A DNA stretch of 64,000 bases from CAVWDI01 sp963793095 (GCA_963793095.1 CAWBYY010000001.1:310001-374000), one strand, 5' to 3'; positions 1 through 7,678 are shown, counted from the stretch's first letter. Numbers and translations: made by a program. The notes: generated from the letters alone by a model not told the origin.

Positions 1-870
1 TGCACAGTGCGGATGTCATGGCCTGCTTCAAGCGGGTGAGTGGCAAAGCTATGACGGAAGGTGTGTGGCCCAACATTTTTGTGAATTCCTCCTTTGATGG
101 CCGCCTGGCGAACGGCTTTTTGCAGAACGCTCTCGTGCCTGTGATGGCGTTTCATTTTTCCATTGTATGGATCAGGGGAGAGATTGCTCGAATGAAAGAT
201 GAATTACCAGGCCCATTCTTTCGTAGTATTAGAATATTTCTGCGACAGGGCACAGGGAAGGGACACTTCTCCATGTCCAGAAGCAAGGTCGCGCTCATGA
301 AGGTGTTTCACTGCCTGGAGTTGAGCTTGCAGGGAAGGCTTAAGCGTTACTGGCAGCATGGTTGTGCGATCATGCATTCCTTTTGGGTCACGCACTATAA
401 TCTGGTGTTGTTCAAAGTCCACATCTTTTACCCGCAAACGTAAGCACTCCATCAAATGTAAGCCGCTGCCATACAATAACTGGGTCATCAGCATGGTTAC
501 TCCGCTCATCTGGCGCAGCACTCGCTCGACCTCAGTCTTCGAAAGTACCGTCGGTAGATGTTTCGGCCTTTTCACCTGAAATGACTGAAATGTCAAATCG
601 AGCGGTAAGTCAAGCACTTCACGGTACAGAAAAAGCAGTGCGCTCAGGGCCTGGTTTTGAGTTGATGAGGCGACTTTTTTCTTGGCAGCCAAATGGGTGA
701 GAAATTGTTCGATCTCTGAGCTTCCCATTTCGTTTCGGGTGGCGTTTGTTTTGAAACAGTATGTATTGTTTGATCCAATATAGATACGATTTCTCAGTCC
801 GGTAGGCGTAATTCTTCAACTGCAGCCGATCACGAACCTGGTAAAGGAGTCTTTTTTTCGGTGGAAGCAT
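1..870 (-). pseudogene. intI: Integron integrase (IntI-type tyrosine recombinase), broken and cut by window edge
   Basis: IntI recombinases insert and excise gene cassettes at attI and attC sites. Read on the minus strand from the ATG at 868-870, the N-terminal SAM-like domain (QVRDRLQLKNYAYRTEKSY) is followed by the core-binding region (QNQALSALLFLYREVLDLPL) and the catalytic domain. A segment just before the HHRHE stretch (LPCALSQKYSNTTKEWAW) matches the extra helix that separates IntI from XerC/D. Three lesions are visible: a one-base insertion near 731-736 shifts the frame; a TAA at 204-206 stands where CAA (Gln) is expected, and the frame continues open to the window edge; the catalytic Arg of the YGSGLR motif is His (codon 456-458). 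The downstream HTFRHSFATH box with its HxxR is intact, and the nucleophilic Tyr lies outside the window. The gene is divergent from the acetyltransferase at 1047, the usual integron layout. Confidence 0.85.
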
Positions 871-889
871 GCCAGCCTCGATGTATAAT

Positions 890-907
890 ATTTATAGGCC
901 TATAAAT
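890..907. promoter_or_regulatory. 18-bp perfect palindrome in the intI upstream region
   Basis: Positions 890-907 (ATTTATAGGCCTATAAAT) read identically on both strands. The site lies 20-37 bases upstream of the intI start codon, overlapping where the -10/-35 region of a minus-strand promoter would sit. It could be an operator for a dimeric regulator. It does not resemble the GAAC-N4-GTTC type LexA box. The regulatory role is inferred from position and symmetry only. Confidence 0.45.
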
Positions 908-943
908 AGCTAAATTTACCGAAAAGTTGCGTTATATGCACTA

Positions 944-955
944 GTTGGGCGGCCC
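944..955 (+). other. attI-like core recombination site (GTTGGGC)
   Basis: GTTGGGC at 944-950 fits the integron core consensus GTTRRRY and lies between the divergent intI and the acetyltransferase cassette, where attI is expected. Twelve bases from here (GTTGGGCGGCCC, 944-955) recur as an exact inverted copy at 1599-1610, at the 5' edge of the attC-like element. This is the arrangement expected when a cassette begins at G|TTRRRY and ends in an attC whose R'' box is the complement. Confidence 0.6.
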
Positions 956-1046
956 TAAATTGATAATAACGCGGAAAATTTGACTACTGCATCTTTTCTG
1001 TGCTTGGCACAATATTGAAAAAAATTCGAGAAAGGCAATCACTGAT

Positions 1047-1568
1047 ATGACGCAAACCGAGTTTCCCAAAACTTTTCCAATCATTAAGACTGAGCGGTTA
1101 ATTCTGCGAGGAATTACGCATGCCGACACGCATGCTATTTTCAAGAACTTTTCTGATCCAGATATTGCAAAGTGGTTCTTTGAAAAACCACTCTCAGAAG
1201 TTGAGCAAGCCTCAAAATTCATCGATCAATTCAACTTTGAATTTCAACAAGGGGAAGGCATCACTTGGGCAATTGAATTGAAGGAAAACAACGAATTCAT
1301 TGGGACATGTGGTTATGGAGATGTTGAACTCGGCGGCAAAGGTGAGATTGGATTTGATTTGGCAAAAGAACATTGGGGAAAGGGTTTTATGAGTGAAAGT
1401 CTTGTTGCTATTACTGATTACGGTTTTTCTGTTTTAAATTTATCAAAAGTAGAGGCGCATACTTATTCGAATAATGTTCGCGCAATACAGCTATTGGAAA
1501 AGTTAGGTTTTCAATTGGATAATGTTTCAGAAGATAGCCACTATTATTTTCTGTTCCAAAAAACTTAG
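1047..1568 (+). CDS. GNAT N-acetyltransferase (RimJ/RimL type), likely integron cassette gene
   Basis: This 173-residue protein has the layout of RimJ/RimL-type GNAT acetyltransferases, which move an acetyl group from acetyl-CoA to an amine on a protein, small molecule or antibiotic. The N-terminal TERLILRGI strand, the central IGTCGYGDV strand, the acetyl-CoA loop EHWGKGFMSES and the C-terminal SNNVRAIQLLEKLGF segment are all visible. Length is typical. The substrate cannot be told from sequence. The gene is clearly more AT-rich than the chromosomal genes to its right, is divergent from the integron integrase and sits between an attI-like core site and an attC-like fold, so it is best read as a captured cassette. 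No strong Shine-Dalgarno is visible, which is common for cassette genes. The start is the first ATG before the conserved TERL motif. Confidence 0.9.
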   Translation: MTQTEFPKTFPIIKTERLILRGITHADTHAIFKNFSDPDIAKWFFEKPLSEVEQASKFIDQFNFEFQQGEGITWAIELKENNEFIGTCGYGDVELGGKGEIGFDLAKEHWGKGFMSESLVAITDYGFSVLNLSKVEAHTYSNNVRAIQLLEKLGFQLDNVSEDSHYYFLFQKT

Positions 1569-1603
1569 AGCAAACCCTACCCTTAAATCCCAAATGCCGG
1601 GCC

Positions 1604-1732
1604 GCCCAACAAAACGTGCACTGGACGGGTGGGTACGGTGCGGCTTTTCGAGCATTTTTCTGGCTTCGAGTTTTTCCTGCTCCCAAGCATTGTCTCCGCC
1701 CGCCCACACGCAGGTAACGCAAACCGTTGGGG
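1604..1732 (+). repeat. attC-like cassette recombination site (about 129 bp)
   Basis: The element begins with GCCCAAC (1604-1610, fits R'' RYYYAAC) and ends with GTTGGGG (1726-1732, one base off GTTRRRY). As single-stranded DNA the ends fold together: CCCAAC 1605-1610 with GTTGGG 1726-1731, CGT 1615-1617 with ACG 1717-1719, and GGGTGGG 1627-1633 with CCCGCCC 1699-1705 (one G-T pair). The large central loop gives a size like the long VCR-type attC sites. It starts 36 bases after the acetyltransferase stop codon, as expected for a cassette. The fold was worked out by eye; the extrahelical bases that set strand choice were not assigned. Confidence 0.6.
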
Positions 1733-1747
1733 GAACTTTGGTCATCA

Positions 1748-2863
1748 TTACTCTTCTCCCACTGGATATAATTTCTTGAGTTTATCCCTGGCATTCGGGA
1801 TGGTGAAACGCCAATTGATGGTTGCCCGAGCGGCGTTCTGTTCAGCTTACCAAGCACCGACTTCGCTTGCTACGATTGCTTGGCTCCCCAACCTGCGATC
1901 CAAGCATTGTTCAGTAAGAACAGAGATTTCGACTTCAGCTATGTTCAACCAACTGCTATGTTCAGGGGTATGGTGAAACTCCAATTTTTTGGGAGGTACC
2001 GGGCTTGCTGGGGCGAAAAAGCCTCATTAAAGGCGGCGGGCGAATGAGTGTTGAGGTTATCCAATACTAATCGGATCTTTTCGGCTTCTGGAAATTGAAT
2101 TTCAACCAGGTCCTTCATGCACCTGGCAAAATCCTGCTTGGTGGGTTGGTTAGTGACTTTGTTATGCCGCCAACCTGCTAGGGGCTGCAGAAACATGAAC
2201 AGGCTGCAATTAACTTCCCGTCGATATTCGAAGTCATAACGCCCTGGTTTTCCATTTTGCATTGGCAAAGGCAACTTGGTTTCGCTCACCATCTGATAGG
2301 GCATTTCGTCAAAACAAATCACTGGAAAGGCTGGTTGATAAGGCTCGGAGTACAGATCGAGGGTATCTTCCATGCGCCAGACAAATCAAGCGCCAACGAC
2401 AGTTGGGATACACTATTTCTGGCGCTGCCAGGGTTTGAGATCGTTTTTTTAGCACCAAGTGGACTGCCTCATACGAAAGGCTATCCAGCCGGGTGAGCGC
2501 AACCAAACGATCGGCGAGCAATTGTAGCGTCCAACGCACGCGCCCATTTGGGGGTTGGCTTTGGGCTAAAGAGGTCAGGATTGTTTCGATCTTGTCGTCG
2601 ATTTTAGGCAGTCATCCTGCCCGTGGCAACTCATTCAGCGCACATTCCAAACCGCCTTCGACAAATCTGTGCCGTGTGCGCAGAACCGTCAACCAAATTG
2701 TAGTAAAAGTTCAGCAACTTCATAATCAGGCTTTCCAGCGTTAGCCAAAAGCAGAATGTTTGCTCGTTTGATTTTTCTGGCACCTGGGGCGACCCTTTTG
2801 GGTCAGTGAAACCAATTCTGTATTTTCATCCTTGTTCAAGTCTACGATGTATTTCTTCGCCAT
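1748..2863 (-). pseudogene. IS630-family transposase, decayed
   Basis: Read on the minus strand from the ATG at 2861-2863 (preceded by AAAGGAG) to a stop at 1748-1750, this is an IS630/Tc1-type DDE transposase in several frames. Recognisable pieces in order are an N-terminal helix-turn-helix region (stops within it), a segment with RWTLQLLADRLVAL, the first catalytic block VICFDEMPYQM, the second block IRLVLDNLNTHSP, and a C-terminal tail that drifts out of frame and contains WLNIAEVEIS, QCLDRRLGSQAI and NWRFTIPNARDKLKKLYP. Several stops and frameshifts mean no functional protein. Its 3' end lies only about 15 bases from the attC-like site. No convincing terminal inverted repeats were found, so element borders are unknown. 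Confidence 0.85.
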
Positions 2864-2973
2864 TGCCAACTCCTTTCTGGCTTTTGACGAATTTTAACTA
2901 TCACAACCTTTTTGATGAAGTACCTATTCTAAAAAAGGATATTGTCAGCCGCGATATACCCTGGGGGAGTTTT

Positions 2974-4536
2974 TTATTGTGCATTCACAGCCGCATAAAT
3001 CCAATAATGGTCATCCTTATAAACAGGTGATACCCTCTCACAGGCAGGCATTGAACTGCTGGTTGGCACAACAAAACTGTCCAGATCTTCACTATCTATA
3101 AGAATGTTAAATGATTCGCAGTCGGGTTTTCTGTAAAATTCCTCAATTATTTTTATCCTGCGGCGCCATTCCAGGACATCCTCGGGATTGTAAGGTATCG
3201 ATTTGAAATCACCATAAACTGGCACACCCGTCGCTAAACGGAAATCCTGCATTTTCTTTGGCACAAAATATATTTCACCCGGCTCATAATTCTGGGACAC
3301 AAATTCCATCATCTCCCGTTCAGGTAGTGAGGATTTAATGTTGAATTCGATCATAATCCGGATTAGACCGGCAGCCATCAGCAGGATGATCAATGTAGCG
3401 CTTAGAATTTCGATACTTTTTTGGTGTCTCTGGAATAATTCCGGGTACCGCTGGTAAAAAACTGAAATCAATTTAGCCAGAATAATCGCGGAGCATAGAG
3501 GGACCATCAGTGTAGAAATCCGCCACGGAAAGATTAATGCCAGCGTATTGCTGTCCAGAATAAATTGCAGTGCGGTCAGGGACGCAGAAACCAGCATGGG
3601 AACCAGTAATATTAAAAATATCCGGTTATTCCTGACCAGGTAAAGCCCCGTAAATATCAGCAGGATTTTCACAATCGCAGTTGAATCCAGCCAGGAGGCG
3701 ATTGAGGCGTGATGCGGAATACGAAAATTAATCAGGATTTCCTGAGCGCGATTCAAGGTTTCTGGCGGGGCGCTTGTGAAATTTAAATAGATATAAGTCA
3801 CAATCGGCAGTACCATTATCAAGCCGAAAAGACCGTAAGAAGCGGTTCTCCAGTATGACCGGTCTTCTTTTAAAGTGACAAGCATATAACTCAAAACCAG
3901 CGAACCTGCTGCCAACAAGTATGTTGGATGGATTATTGCTGCCAGAACGGCGCTAAAAATTGACCAGTACGGTTTATTTTTAAGAAATAACAGGATAGAA
4001 ACCAGGAACAGGATACCAAAGGCGCTTGGTTGAAATACAGGGCCCAAAAGGCGCTGGTCAGCAACCCCGTCTTCAAGAATATAAGTCCAATTCGAGCCGA
4101 AGATGCGGGAATTGAAAAATCGAAAAGCCGCAGAATGGATGAAAAGCAGGGAGGATGTATATAAAAGATATAAGGTTCTTGAATTGGATGTATCAAATAT
4201 ATAAAATACGATTTGTAATAATGAGTATATATATATCCCCAACAGTAACGCATAGTACAGATAAAAAACTGCGTTTGTCCGGAAGAGATGGTAACTGGTT
4301 TGGACAATCCAGCTGAATACAGGGGTAGGTTCGGTAGTATTTGCCAGCCAGTCCTCATCCAGGTCTCCAAAACCAGCTCTGGCGAGACCATGCAGGAAGT
4401 ACTGGTTCTGATTTGAGGTGAAGAGCGGGCTTTGAGAATAAATCAATGAGAAAACAATCAGCAGCGCCAGGAATGTGAAGATTGGCGCCCATTTTTGAAA
4501 TCTGGTCTGTAACTTATCCACTGGAACGGGTTTCAT
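2974..4536 (-). CDS. Polytopic membrane protein of unknown function (possibly GT-C-like)
   Basis: A 520-residue protein with roughly ten or more hydrophobic segments spread from residue 15 to about 400, followed by a soluble C-terminal part of about 110 residues. The first segment (FLALLIVFSLIYS) is followed by an external loop with a DLDEDWLAN acidic patch. An N-terminal membrane helix followed by an acidic first loop is seen in GT-C fold glycosyltransferases (PMT/ArnT type), and the C-terminal soluble domain would also fit, but no family signature is certain. The gene is single, with no clear Shine-Dalgarno before the ATG at 4534-4536. It lies between the decayed IS630 and the GerW-like operon, all on the minus strand. 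Confidence 0.7.
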   Translation of the reverse strand: MKPVPVDKLQTRFQKWAPIFTFLALLIVFSLIYSQSPLFTSNQNQYFLHGLARAGFGDLDEDWLANTTEPTPVFSWIVQTSYHLFRTNAVFYLYYALLLGIYIYSLLQIVFYIFDTSNSRTLYLLYTSSLLFIHSAAFRFFNSRIFGSNWTYILEDGVADQRLLGPVFQPSAFGILFLVSILLFLKNKPYWSIFSAVLAAIIHPTYLLAAGSLVLSYMLVTLKEDRSYWRTASYGLFGLIMVLPIVTYIYLNFTSAPPETLNRAQEILINFRIPHHASIASWLDSTAIVKILLIFTGLYLVRNNRIFLILLVPMLVSASLTALQFILDSNTLALIFPWRISTLMVPLCSAIILAKLISVFYQRYPELFQRHQKSIEILSATLIILLMAAGLIRIMIEFNIKSSLPEREMMEFVSQNYEPGEIYFVPKKMQDFRLATGVPVYGDFKSIPYNPEDVLEWRRRIKIIEEFYRKPDCESFNILIDSEDLDSFVVPTSSSMPACERVSPVYKDDHYWIYAAVNAQ

Positions 4537-4684
4537 AAAAACAGATAACAGGTAAACAGCGAGGTCTGAAAATTGTTAATGCTCATATATTGTACATAAA
4601 ATAATCAACCAGGTGAGGTTAGATATCAAGAATTATTTTCTGTTTATTGAGAATCTATGAGCGAAACCGGATAATTAAAAGTAA

Positions 4685-4708
4685 CAGGCGATTGAAACCA
4701 ACCGCCTG
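4685..4708 (-). terminator. Hairpin after the GerW-like operon
   Basis: CAGGCG (4685-4690) and CGCCTG (4703-4708) form a stem, extended inward by TTG/CAA after one mismatch. On the minus strand it is followed by TTACTTTTAATT, a moderate T-rich tail. It lies about 60 bases past the stop codon of the 4767-5222 gene. Confidence 0.55.
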
Positions 4709-4766
4709 CCGTTTTATTTAATATTGAAATTGACCGTTATTTCAACGACAAACCATTCAGGTTTGT

Positions 4767-5222
4767 CTACATATCCTTTAAGGCTGACCTTGCGCTCAGC
4801 ATGCGGAAGAACATGCCGAGAACAAAACCACCTGCAGTTAAAGCCGCCAGACCGATTTTGGTCACATCCATAACTGGTTCCACCCGTACTTCCTGGGGCG
4901 TGACGATCACAACCGCAGCAGGTCTGGAAAGGATCCGCCCGCCGCCTCCTCCGCCTCCCCCGCCACCTTCGCTTTCATTTTCCCCATTCCCTTCATCTCC
5001 AGAAGGGCCTCTTCCATATCCCGAGCCAACTCCAAATCCCATCAAGGATAGCACTTCTGCGGTGGGAATAATTACAGTATCACCCTGCTTAATCGGTTTG
5101 CCGTATACTGCATCGACGCTGCCGGCCCGAAGGAATTCCTTCATATTTTTCTGAATTATATCTAGGGCACTCTCATCAATCATCATTTTATTTTTATCCA
5201 GAGTTTTCGAATCTTCTGCCAT
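4767..5222 (-). CDS. gerW: GerW/YtfJ-family protein with poly-glycine linker
   Basis: The 151-residue protein matches the GerW (YtfJ) family, known in Bacillus for a role in spore germination but widespread in non-spore-formers with unknown role. Visible features: an N-terminal helix, then VYGKPIKQGDTVIIPTAEV typical of the family, a Gly-rich stretch including ten consecutive glycines (about residues 88-97), then the conserved SRPAAVVIVTPQEVRVEPV segment ending in MDVTK, and a C-terminal hydrophobic helix (about residues 125-143) that probably anchors it in the membrane. It is the last gene of a three-gene minus-strand operon. The start follows an AGGAG site (on the plus strand, CTCCT at about 5228-5233). 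The family call is firm; a cellular role here is not known. Confidence 0.8.
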   Translation of the reverse strand: MAEDSKTLDKNKMMIDESALDIIQKNMKEFLRAGSVDAVYGKPIKQGDTVIIPTAEVLSLMGFGVGSGYGRGPSGDEGNGENESEGGGGGGGGGGRILSRPAAVVIVTPQEVRVEPVMDVTKIGLAALTAGGFVLGMFFRMLSARSALKDM

Positions 5223-5236
5223 TTGTTTCTCCTTTT

Positions 5237-5518
5237 TTATTTACTCTTTTTGAACGTGAAGATAGCGAGCAGCATAATAGCAAGCGCACTTAATCCCATT
5301 ATCGCCCAGAGGGTCTGCCTGGTAACATCGATGACAGGGATGACCTGTTCGCTTCCATCCGGCCGCTGGACCAGTATGGAATCGGGGCGGTTCCATATCA
5401 GACCGGTATTCTTTCCTTTTGACAAAATACTGGTAGATTTCGAAAATGGGGTGATTTTTACATCTCCAGCATTTATGGTTTCTCCTGTTTTTGTTTCTGT
5501 TCTAATCAGTTCGGTCAT
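5237..5518 (-). CDS. Small membrane-anchored protein, half-length GerW-like paralogue
   Basis: This 93-residue protein resembles the C-terminal half of the GerW-like protein encoded next to it: an N-terminal strand region (AGDVKITPFSKSTSIL), then WNRPDSILVQRP and VIPVIDVTRQ, aligning with SRPAAVVIVTP and VEPVMDVTK of the neighbour, then a transmembrane helix at about residues 68-88 and a short basic tail. It lacks the N-terminal family domain and the glycine linker. It starts inside the end of the upstream 138-residue gene (17-base overlap) and ends 14 bases before the GerW-like gene, so the three are probably translated together. The homology was judged by eye and function is unknown. Confidence 0.65.
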   Translation of the reverse strand: MTELIRTETKTGETINAGDVKITPFSKSTSILSKGKNTGLIWNRPDSILVQRPDGSEQVIPVIDVTRQTLWAIMGLSALAIMLLAIFTFKKSK

Positions 5519-5918
5519 TTCTATTCTCGCTGTTTTTTTTCATTTCTTTATCATTGCTATCAAAAGAGTCCTGTCCGGACGAGCTGAATTTCTCGGATAC
5601 CTTGCGGAGTTCACTGTTCACCGCCTTAAGGGCTGTGATAAGCTCTTCACGGACTTTGGTCTCAACTTCGCCTGCCCTGATCCGGTCCTGAAAATCATCA
5701 ATTTCCGATTTTACCTGCTGCGCGGTTGGGGATTCTTTCAGGGTTTCAAACTCCTTTTTAACTGTTGTTCCAAACTCAGATAAACCTCCCTCAATGTCGG
5801 AACTTAATTTTTGCCAGCCCGGGATTTCACCTGCAGCCCGGATTGCATCCACCAAATTCTTGCCCAGGTTCCGAAATTCATCTTTCAGATTTCCTTCAGG
5901 CGCATCATGATCTTCCAT
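5502..5918 (-). CDS. Hypothetical charged helical protein, first gene of GerW-like operon
   Basis: A 138-residue hydrophilic protein, rich in Glu, Lys and Ser, with no signal peptide or membrane segment. Residues about 10-110 look almost wholly helical with heptad-like spacing (for instance LRKVSEKF and VREELITALKAVN), suggesting a coiled-coil or amphipathic helical protein. The C-terminus is a disordered, charged tail. The ATG at 5916-5918 is preceded by GGAGG at good spacing. I do not recognise a family. Its place at the head of an operon with two GerW-like membrane proteins suggests it works with them at the membrane. Confidence 0.65.
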   Translation of the reverse strand: MEDHDAPEGNLKDEFRNLGKNLVDAIRAAGEIPGWQKLSSDIEGGLSEFGTTVKKEFETLKESPTAQQVKSEIDDFQDRIRAGEVETKVREELITALKAVNSELRKVSEKFSSSGQDSFDSNDKEMKKNSENRNDRTD

Positions 5919-6122
5919 ATATTTATACCTCCAGATTGACCATTAACTTAATAAATCTAATTAATTCTTAATGTCAGTAACGCTCAATAGAGTGCTCTGA
6001 TTGTGATAGAGACAAGGAAAGCTGCTGTCTTTTATACGAAAAAGAACCTAATTGGTTTCAATTGTATCCTGTGATTATAAAATTTTTTTAATCTATTTTT
6101 TCCCAGGAATAATTAAGGAAAA

Positions 6123-6150
6123 AAAAGAGAAGGTTTTAGCCTTCTCTTTT
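6123..6150 (-). terminator. Rho-independent terminator of the ferredoxin gene
   Basis: On the minus strand AAAAGAGAAGG (6140-6150) pairs perfectly with CCTTCTCTTTT (6123-6133) around a six-base loop, followed by more T residues. It lies about 40 bases after the ferredoxin stop codon. Confidence 0.9.
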
Positions 6151-6188
6151 ATATCCCAGTTCACTGGTGCAGGGTTGCTGTTTGGATA

Positions 6189-6587
6189 TTAATCCAGAGC
6201 ATCGTACCCCGGACCGCTGGAGAAATAATCGTAATTTGGTTGATTATCCTCAGTTAGGTCAAGCACTTCTCCTGCATCAAGCTGGCGAACTGTGTTCAGA
6301 ACAACCGCTTCACCATGGTGGTTTGTTCCTTCATAGTGACCGCTCAGTCCGACCTTGCTTATATACTCGCCGCCTTTTGCAGTGTAATCGGTGGGAACTT
6401 CGTCTTCCGGGAATATTGCTTCGAATGGACATTCAGGAACGCATGCACCACAGTCAATGCAGGTATCCGGATCAATGTAATACCAAGGCCATTCCTCCTG
6501 GGGTTTACCCGGAACAATGCATTCAACCGGGCAGACCTCAACGCAACCGGAATCGCGCAGGCACAGGCTGGTAATGATATAAGTCAT
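6189..6587 (-). CDS. Two-cluster ferredoxin with C-terminal extension
   Basis: A 132-residue electron carrier. The first iron-sulfur motif has Cys9, 15, 19 and 23 (C-x5-C-x3-C-x3-C), a wider spacing than the classic clostridial motif and like ferredoxins that begin with MTYxxT. The second is a standard [4Fe-4S] motif at Cys43, 46, 49 and 53 (CIDCGACVPEC). After about residue 60 there is an unusual 70-residue tail with a His-Tyr-Glu-Gly-Thr-Asn-His-His patch and an acidic end, longer than the family norm. It is monocistronic, with an AGGAGG-type site before the ATG and a strong terminator after it. It probably serves as a soluble donor for redox enzymes such as the 2-oxoacid:ferredoxin oxidoreductase at the right end of the window, but the partner is not shown by the sequence. 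Confidence 0.92.
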   Translation of the reverse strand: MTYIITSLCLRDSGCVEVCPVECIVPGKPQEEWPWYYIDPDTCIDCGACVPECPFEAIFPEDEVPTDYTAKGGEYISKVGLSGHYEGTNHHGEAVVLNTVRQLDAGEVLDLTEDNQPNYDYFSSGPGYDALD

Positions 6588-6788
6588 GGGAACAACCTCC
6601 TGAAAATTGTATGATTGATTATAAAAATCAGATTGTGTTTATTTCTATCAAGCTGAGAAAATTTTAGCCTCCGTATCTGGCTTTGTCAAGCAAAATTACT
6701 AATTGTTTCCGAGAACACAATAATATATGATAATAAAGGTAGAAAATATATATTTTGTTAATATTCCTCGTCAATTTTTCCAGATTCC

Positions 6789-6817
6789 TTGACAGGAGCA
6801 TATCAGCTAGTTATGAT
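6789..6817 (+). promoter_or_regulatory. Sigma-70 type promoter of sodN
   Basis: TTGACA (6789-6794), a 17-base spacer and TATGAT (6812-6817), about 63 bases before the sodN ATG. GGAGG at 6870-6874 gives the ribosome binding site. The rest of the 292-base gap between the ferredoxin gene and sodN is AT-rich with no further feature seen. Confidence 0.75.
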
Positions 6818-6879
6818 CAATTTATGTTATATTTCCGGTTACAGTCCTATCAAACTTTTTATCCATAAAGGAGGAATAC

Positions 6880-7380
6880 ATGATTTACCAGGTTATTGAT
6901 AAATTAGACAATATCGTCCAGTTTGACAGTGCGAAGGCGCACTGTGATATCCCCTGCGGCATTTATGATCCAATTACCGCCCAGATCGCCGCATTAACTG
7001 TAGTCCGTATGATGGACCTGATGAAAAATCTGGAAGAGAACGCCCCTGATACTGGAATCGAGTTCAATAACAGTATGTCCCGGTATGTAGCGGTTAAAGA
7101 GGAGCACGCTGAAAAAGCAAAGCATGAGATTCGCGTTATCTGGGGAGATTACATCAAAGAGCAGCACCTTGAAGGGTTCCCAGAACTGAACGGACTTGTA
7201 CACAAGATTATGCAGTTAGGTTCAAAATGCCGCCAGACGGCAAACCGCGAGCATGGACTTCAATTTGTGGATGCCATAAACCAATTTGCGGAAATTTTCT
7301 GGAAGACTAAAAATGTAGCTGTTAAAAAAGCGATTGCGCCTTATGCGCCTGCCCTGGAAGTGGTTTATCCCGACCTTTAA
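6880..7380 (+). CDS. sodN: Nickel superoxide dismutase precursor
   Basis: Converts superoxide to oxygen and hydrogen peroxide using a nickel ion. The protein is 166 residues with a 20-residue leader; the nickel hook follows as HCDIPCGIYDP, with His21, Cys22 and Cys26 supplying the ligands. The leader must be cut to free the His21 amino group, which becomes a nickel ligand. The remainder is the four-helix bundle with the usual VRMMDLMKNL and QLGSKCRQTANREHG segments. The next gene, overlapping at TAATG, is the matching protease sodX. A clear promoter and GGAGG site precede the ATG. In an organism that looks anaerobic or microaerophilic it would protect against transient oxygen. Confidence 0.96.
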   Translation: MIYQVIDKLDNIVQFDSAKAHCDIPCGIYDPITAQIAALTVVRMMDLMKNLEENAPDTGIEFNNSMSRYVAVKEEHAEKAKHEIRVIWGDYIKEQHLEGFPELNGLVHKIMQLGSKCRQTANREHGLQFVDAINQFAEIFWKTKNVAVKKAIAPYAPALEVVYPDL

Positions 7381-7678
7381 TGGTCAAAATTATTAAAATT
7401 GCAGGTGAAAGCCTGAATCCATTGTATGGTGATGGGGATTTTGTGTTGGTAACCAAAATCCCTTTCATTTAAAAAGGATCAAATCCGGGGATATTGTTGT
7501 TTTTAATAATTCAAGTTACGGTACGATGATCAAAAGGGTGGATAAATATGATAAGAATAATGGTGAATTATGGGTAAGCGGAACACATCCAGATAGTGTT
7601 GACAGCCTGGAGATTGGGCCAGTATTCACAGAAGATCTGCTGGGGAAAGTTGTTCTTCATATTAGAAAACCGGGATGA
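7380..7678 (+). CDS. sodX: Nickel-SOD maturation protease SodX (S26 family), frameshifted in this sequence
   Basis: Small S26-type peptidase thought to remove the SodN leader. The reading frame starts at ATG 7380 (overlapping the sodN stop) with KIAGESLNPLYGDGDFVLV, which contains the catalytic Ser, and after a one-base deletion near 7466-7470 continues in another frame with SGDIVVF and YGTMIKRVDKY, which contains the catalytic Lys, then GPVFTEDLLGKVVLHI to a TGA at 7676-7678. Both catalytic residues are thus present. Total length about 100 residues is right for the family. The stop overlaps the next ATG (7675). The indel lies beside short C and T runs and may be a sequencing error; otherwise SodN could not be matured here. 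Confidence 0.85.

Noticed and set aside
18..443. Open plus-strand frame across the left end
   Set aside because: It overlaps the integrase on the other strand, whose family text is clear even with the lesions.
4801..5154. Plus-strand frame with a run of prolines
   Set aside because: It is the antisense of the poly-glycine linker of the GerW-like gene and has no family features.
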